64,000 nt of DNA from assembly GCA_021234155.1 (NCBI GenBank), contig JAJEKV010000015.1:5153194-5217193 (forward strand), in the 5' to 3' direction. How positions within the stretch are numbered: the stretch's first letter is position 1; every line of letters begins with the position of its first letter. Made by a program: the position numbers and the translations under genes. The stretch is from Isoetes taiwanensis. Taxonomy: Eukaryota > Streptophyta > Lycopodiopsida > Isoetales > Isoetaceae. This document shows, piece by piece, positions 62,453 to 64,000 of this stretch. The notes beneath the pieces are model-generated. The model worked only from the letters and a program-made list of their open reading frames with translations, did no database searches and was not told the DNA's origin.

Positions 62453-63016
62453 CAGCTATTTGCCGCGCTAGTCGAGCATCTTGCCGACGAAGACCCTATG
62501 ATAGACACCATCCTTGGTCTTTTCGTCAAGCACTTTGTCGAGGGCCGAAGAGTCCCCTACCCTATCTTCCACTTCAACGAGCGCTTTCTTATCAAGCTGA
62601 ATGAAGCCGATCAGGCCTATACCCTCGTGGAGCAGCCGGATCGTGCATGGGCTGTGGTTAAGTTTTACCCATCGCCAGGACCAGATGACGACCCTGTCGA
62701 GCTTGTTCGGAATGAAGCCCAGAAGATCATGCATCTTGCGAGAGTGGAAGACTTGCACCAGATAGCCAGTGCTGGAACGTTTTTATTACTTGGGGAAAGG
62801 TCGTATACTTACGTACCGAGAATACTTTAATCTTCCTACCTTCTCTTGGAATGAAGACCTTAACAGCTTCATCTTTGAAAATGTTCCGCCAAGGTTTAGT
62901 CAAGGCCACCGGAACTGTGCGGGGAGGACATGCGAGCACGCGCCGGGATGGGTACCATACGAGATTGCTCTCGGCGATACAAATGCTGTCCGGACAAGAG
63001 GCCAGGGATGAAGAGC
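62453..63016 (+). CDS. Unrecognised coding stretch after the satellite (broken)
   Basis: A continuous frame from the end of the satellite to about 62830 encodes about 125 residues of acidic, ordinary-looking protein (for example E-H-L-A-D-E-D-P-M and A-W-A-V-V-K-F-Y-P), and after a frameshift near 62810 another frame continues with N-L-P-T-F-S-W-N-E-D-L-N to about 63010. Composition is clearly GC-richer than the satellite. I recognise no family. It could be part of the retrotransposon internal region, a captured gene, or a host gene exon. Confidence 0.45.
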
Positions 63017-63309
63017 TTAGAGCGGCTCCAAGAGGAAGGGGAGGACCTTCATAGCCCGAGCCGGGGAATCAAGAGGGGGCCAGCAAGATCACCAAAGAGG
63101 TTGACCAAGGACCTAGGTGTTGCCCAAAACGTTAACCCCCGTGAAAACCCCTGGCCGACGTGAACCAGCCGGCAAACCCACAAAGAGTCTGGCCGGGTAA
63201 TCGGAGATTGAAGAGAACGTAAGTCCAAACCCTGTTAGAGTGGGGTGCACTATAAGACCAATTGCGGCAGGATGCAACAATCGCCAAGAGGACATCGAGA
63301 CGGGAGCAG
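63017..63309. other. GC-rich stretch, no identified gene
   Basis: Contains frames in several phases rich in Arg, Pro and Gly, and no motif I can name. Confidence 0.4.
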
Positions 63310-63675
63310 ATGGTTCGCCGGACAAAGCATCCTTCAACCCATGGAAATCCATTAAAATTTTAAGGCGACCCTTAAGCCGCGGAAGCCGGGTTCGGTATCG
63401 GCGGGCACGGTAGCGCCGGGAGATCGTAAGTATCGTGGTCACCGAAGCCATTGATTCGTCGGCTCCCCTTCCGGCTTGCATGGGAGATCGCCGTGAATTT
63501 AAAAACCGACCTAAGGTTCCAAGCTTTTGCGATCCTCGCCCTCCAGGAGGCTACCGAGGCTTACCTCGTCGAGCTTTTCAGTGACGCCAACCTTTGCGCC
63601 ATACACGCAAAGCAGGTCACCATCATGCCCAAGGACCTCCAGCTGGCACGAGGGATCCGAGGGGATTTTAGGTGA
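63310..63675 (+). pseudogene. Broken histone H3-like gene
   Basis: The clean part, 63451-63675, encodes L-I-R-R-L-P-F-R, then [31 protein letters not shown] and Q-L-A-R-G-I-R-G, then a stop: the H3 histone fold from alpha-N to the C-terminus, one residue short near F-R-L. Upstream in shifted frames are K-P-R-K-P and A-G-T-V-A, matching the H3 segment before the fold, and an ATG at 63310 followed by R-R-T-K-H. Relative to normal H3 it has many substitutions (for example G for R in the final A-R-R-I-R-G). The canonical K-T-D-L-R-F loop argues for H3 and not the centromeric variant, while T-K-H near the start is more like CENH3. At least two frameshifts and missing tail sequence make it a relic or badly read gene. 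Confidence 0.75.
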
Positions 63676-63835
63676 TTAGACGACCGTCTTTTTCTGTTGT
63701 AAAAAATTTTGTAACTTATCCATGTACTAGTCCCATTTTTGGGTTGTGAATATAAAAGTAATTTTTTTTTTTTTTGAAATAGATTATTAAGTAAATAATA
63801 ATTTTAATAATAATTTTGGGAAACGTGCCAAAAAG

Positions 63836-63842
63836 TATAAAA
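63836..63842 (+). promoter_or_regulatory. TATA box
   Basis: TATAAAA followed by a pyrimidine-rich leader and an ATG 88 bases later. It is a plausible core promoter for whatever begins at 63924. Confidence 0.45.
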
Positions 63843-63923
63843 CCCCTTTTTGGCCATTAGGGTTTCATTTTTTTCTTCTTGCTTCAGCGCCTCCTTTCCT
63901 CCTCCTTCGCGCCTTCAACCCTC

Positions 63924-63992
63924 ATGGCTCGCCCAACCTTGCAGCAGTGGTATTTGGACGGAGAGCATTGGGACCCCTCAGGTTCCCTTTGA
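63924..63992 (+). CDS. Possible first exon of an unknown gene at the window edge
   Basis: An ATG in good context opens M-A-R-P-T-L-Q-Q-W-Y-L-D-G and reaches a stop after 22 codons. A possible donor (CAG/GTTCCC) lies just before the stop. With the TATA box and leader it looks like the start of a gene cut by the window edge. Family unknown. Confidence 0.25.
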   Translation: MARPTLQQWYLDGEHWDPSGSL

Positions 63993-64000
63993 TCTTCTTC

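Noticed and set aside
62468-62758. Minus-strand frame opposite the unassigned coding stretch
   Set aside because: The plus strand is open over a longer span and has a more protein-like composition.
63113-63481. 122-residue minus-strand frame at the end of the window
   Set aside because: It is antisense to the histone H3-like sequence, which has direct family support.

Overview
The window looks like nuclear DNA of a land plant. It is AT-rich with long non-coding stretches, genes are split by GT-AG introns, and the recognisable genes are plant types: a papain-like cysteine protease and an IRE-family AGC kinase. LINE, LTR-retrotransposon, Mutator-like and tRNA-derived repeats surround them. The lineage cannot be fixed from sequence alone; repeat load and gene layout would suit a fern or another large-genome plant.

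The main architectural fact is a direct tandem duplication of about 23 kb. Copy A covers the window start to about 23547 and copy B covers about 23548-46617. Each copy carries, in order: an AT-rich stretch, an array of short palindromic repeats, a LINE relic, a small gene for a secreted cysteine-rich (knottin-like) peptide, an exon-like fragment, a Rep/HUH-like coding relic, an 87-bp tandem repeat, a papain-like cysteine protease gene, a 751-bp Mutator-like element with 9-bp target duplications, and the 3' half of an IRE-family kinase gene on the minus strand. The breakpoint lies inside a kinase intron, so copy A has only a 5'-truncated kinase, while the copy-B kinase continues into unique sequence and appears complete (18 exons, start near 49635). 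Copy B is nearly identical to copy A in some blocks (37640-38040 and 41100-46617) and full of small indels elsewhere. Each copy repairs frameshifts seen in the other, so much of the divergence is probably consensus error.

From 49.6 to 55.6 kb is mostly unassigned sequence with one weak small-gene candidate. From 55.6 kb to the end is a nest of repeats: a LINE reverse-transcriptase fragment is cut by an LTR retrotransposon (LTR 56707-58319, followed directly by a primer-binding site of the initiator-Met tRNA type). Its internal region contains an eight-unit, about 425-bp satellite whose units carry tRNA-like A and B boxes, then a GC-richer segment with an unrecognised coding stretch and a broken histone H3-like gene, and finally a TATA box with the first codons of another possible gene.

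Only the copy-A protease and the copy-A cysteine-rich peptide read cleanly through their exons. The copy-B kinase is convincing by exon order and motifs but carries several probable single-base errors. No operon-like relationship links the genes; the clearest shared theme is defence or stress biology (protease, cysteine-rich peptide), which is inference.
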